64,000 nucleotides of DNA from Bigelowiella natans CCMP2755 (taxonomy: Eukaryota; Cercozoa; Chlorarachniophyceae). Below are positions 62,951 through 64,000 of this stretch, one piece after another; the first letter of the stretch is position 1, and each line of letters begins with the position of its first letter. Below the pieces are notes generated by a model. It had not been told where the DNA came from. It was given only the letters and a program-made list of their open reading frames with translations, and made no database searches. The stretch spans positions 1 to 64,000 of the forward strand of contig ADNK01002159.1 of NCBI GenBank assembly GCA_000320545.1. Direction: 5' to 3'. Position numbers and translations under genes: made by a program.

Positions 62951-64000
62951 TGCGATGTGGCCTTACGCAATGTATGATGCAGGACGCGTTTTATGGATTT
63001 GCATTAGAATAATGTGAGTCTCCGATGGGGGTGCAACCAACACCGGGCATCCGCCGATCGATTTAGATTTTCGTTCGTTGCACTATGTGGTAGTTTACGT
63101 CAATTCCACACCAAAAAGCGCAATATCTACTTGTCGCTTTGAAAAATACTACAGAAAGTATGTTCAGTGTTTTTCTTTCTAGAACGACATCAAGTTCTGA
63201 GAATTAGGTACGGCGACCTGCATCGCTTTTCAAGGAAAATATAGAATCCCAGGCCAAAACCAATGTCGTACATCGAAATTTCCAATAGATTCCTTAGCTT
63301 CACAAGACGCTTTGTCGGTAACGAACCGAGAAATAAAAGTCAAGATTGGAAAGGTAAAAATGCCATTGAGGCAAGTCGTACTTGAAAAAGAGGTAGGGTT
63401 AGCCGGTCGTATGTTTTGTGGTTGCTCTTTCGGGATGCTGAAAAAACTTCACCAGTGCAAAGAAGGGCGTTTTTCCTTTTTCGACCAGTTGCTGAGAAGA
63501 CGCCAAAAAAAGAGAAGCCACGGGTTGTGCAGCCAGCTTGGAGGGCGGAAAAGCGGAACGGGAGGGGCATGGAGAGGGCTACGAAGCTTGTCAATTCGGA
63601 GAAAGCTACAGAAAACCTGTCGCTACGCATGACCTGAGTTTCATCGTGGGAAAGCTTGACCACTGTGCAAATATCTCTGTCTGTGATACTATGTATGCTT
63701 TCGTCAACTCAAAGTAATGAAAAAAAATAAAAAACAATCTCCAAGTGTACAAGAGCTCGCAATGTAATTAACGGAGAGGGTTGTAACGGAGAGGGTTGTT
63801 CATCTGCTTCCATGGTATATTGATTCATACAGAGGTTATTTTGACCAATCCTTTTTCGGTTTGAAGAAATGGTATTATTCTGGTGACTCGTCGAAGAACT
63901 GTAACTCTATAAAGTGCTGCTTGTGCATTTACCTAGCTACGTACAGAACATACTTACGCATTTGTTTGTTGTACGTGGATCGGGCGCTACGCGCTGGGCG
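62951..64000. other. Right-hand end; possible start of a plus-strand gene
   Basis: An ATG at 63263 opens a basic N-terminus (MSYIEISNRFLSFTRRFVGN) with a donor at 63354. A second open stretch at about 63,393-63,637 encodes a Lys/Arg-rich segment ending LSLRMT-stop. They would join in phase, but the intron would be only 39 nt, far shorter than any other here, so I do not call a gene. At about 63,769-63,800 a 15-bp unit (acggagagggttgta) is repeated twice. The last 200 bp are A/T-rich with no coding signal. Confidence 0.4.

Noticed and set aside
63263-63637. Two-exon plus-strand gene with a 39-nt intron
   Set aside because: The implied intron is far below the size of all others in the window and the protein has no recognised domain; listed only as a possibility in the right-hand flank.

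Overview
The window is nuclear DNA of an intron-rich microbial eukaryote. There are no prokaryotic operons, tRNA or rRNA genes, or CRISPR arrays. Genes are split by GT-AG introns of roughly 80 to 900 bp packed with microsatellites ((TA)n, (GT)n, (GA)n, trinucleotide runs). Many exons are only 19-100 nt, so I rebuilt the genes by joining exons whose reading phases agree at both splice sites and whose joined protein matches a known family. The gene set (mitochondrial HSP60, VHS-GAT adaptor, alpha-kinase, ABC1 kinase, FBT-type transporter, GT37-like fucosyltransferase, plant-like metallo-beta-lactamase and alpha/beta-hydrolase proteins, one of them with what looks like a two-part plastid presequence) suggests an alga with a secondary plastid, for example a chlorarachniophyte or a photosynthetic stramenopile. 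The lineage is inference only.

Layout: a poorly resolved minus-strand TPR-like gene (about 1.0-1.9 kb); alpha-kinase (minus, 3.9-8.1 kb); a 4CXXC_R1 zinc-finger protein (plus, 9.2-12.4 kb); a decayed LINE (12.8-14.1 kb); a PPPDE/DeSI-like isopeptidase (minus, 14.8-17.9 kb); a VHS-GAT adaptor (plus, 18.7-23.3 kb); HSP60 (minus, 24.3-26.3 kb); a Dabb-domain protein (plus, 27.0-27.9 kb); an ankyrin/RBBP9-like hydrolase fusion (minus, 28.6-30.3 kb); a fucosyltransferase-like protein (plus, 30.6-32.7 kb); an MBL-fold hydrolase (minus, 33.5-34.9 kb); an alpha/beta-hydrolase (plus, 35.6-39.4 kb); a NUDT14-like Nudix hydrolase (minus, 40.9-43.4 kb); an orphan gene (plus, 43.9-45.7 kb); an ABC1/ADCK1-like kinase of 25 exons (plus, 47.1-53.2 kb); a RanBP2-zinc-finger/dual-specificity phosphatase fusion (minus, 53.7-55.3 kb); an FBT transporter (plus, 55.7-58.1 kb); a large orphan gene (minus, 59-63 kb).

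Gene orientation alternates almost perfectly, giving head-to-head pairs separated by 0.25-1.2 kb and tail-to-tail junctions. The tail-to-tail junctions repeatedly hold CTAG/CATG-rich DNA. The LINE lies inside one such island and a solo copy of its 3' tail lies inside another. The genes are mostly unrelated housekeeping and signalling functions and do not form one pathway. Themes that recur are protein and ubiquitin-like turnover (PPPDE protease, HSP60), endosomal sorting (VHS-GAT), atypical kinases and phosphatases (alpha-kinase, ABC1K, DSP) and nucleotide-sugar or glycan metabolism (Nudix, fucosyltransferase).
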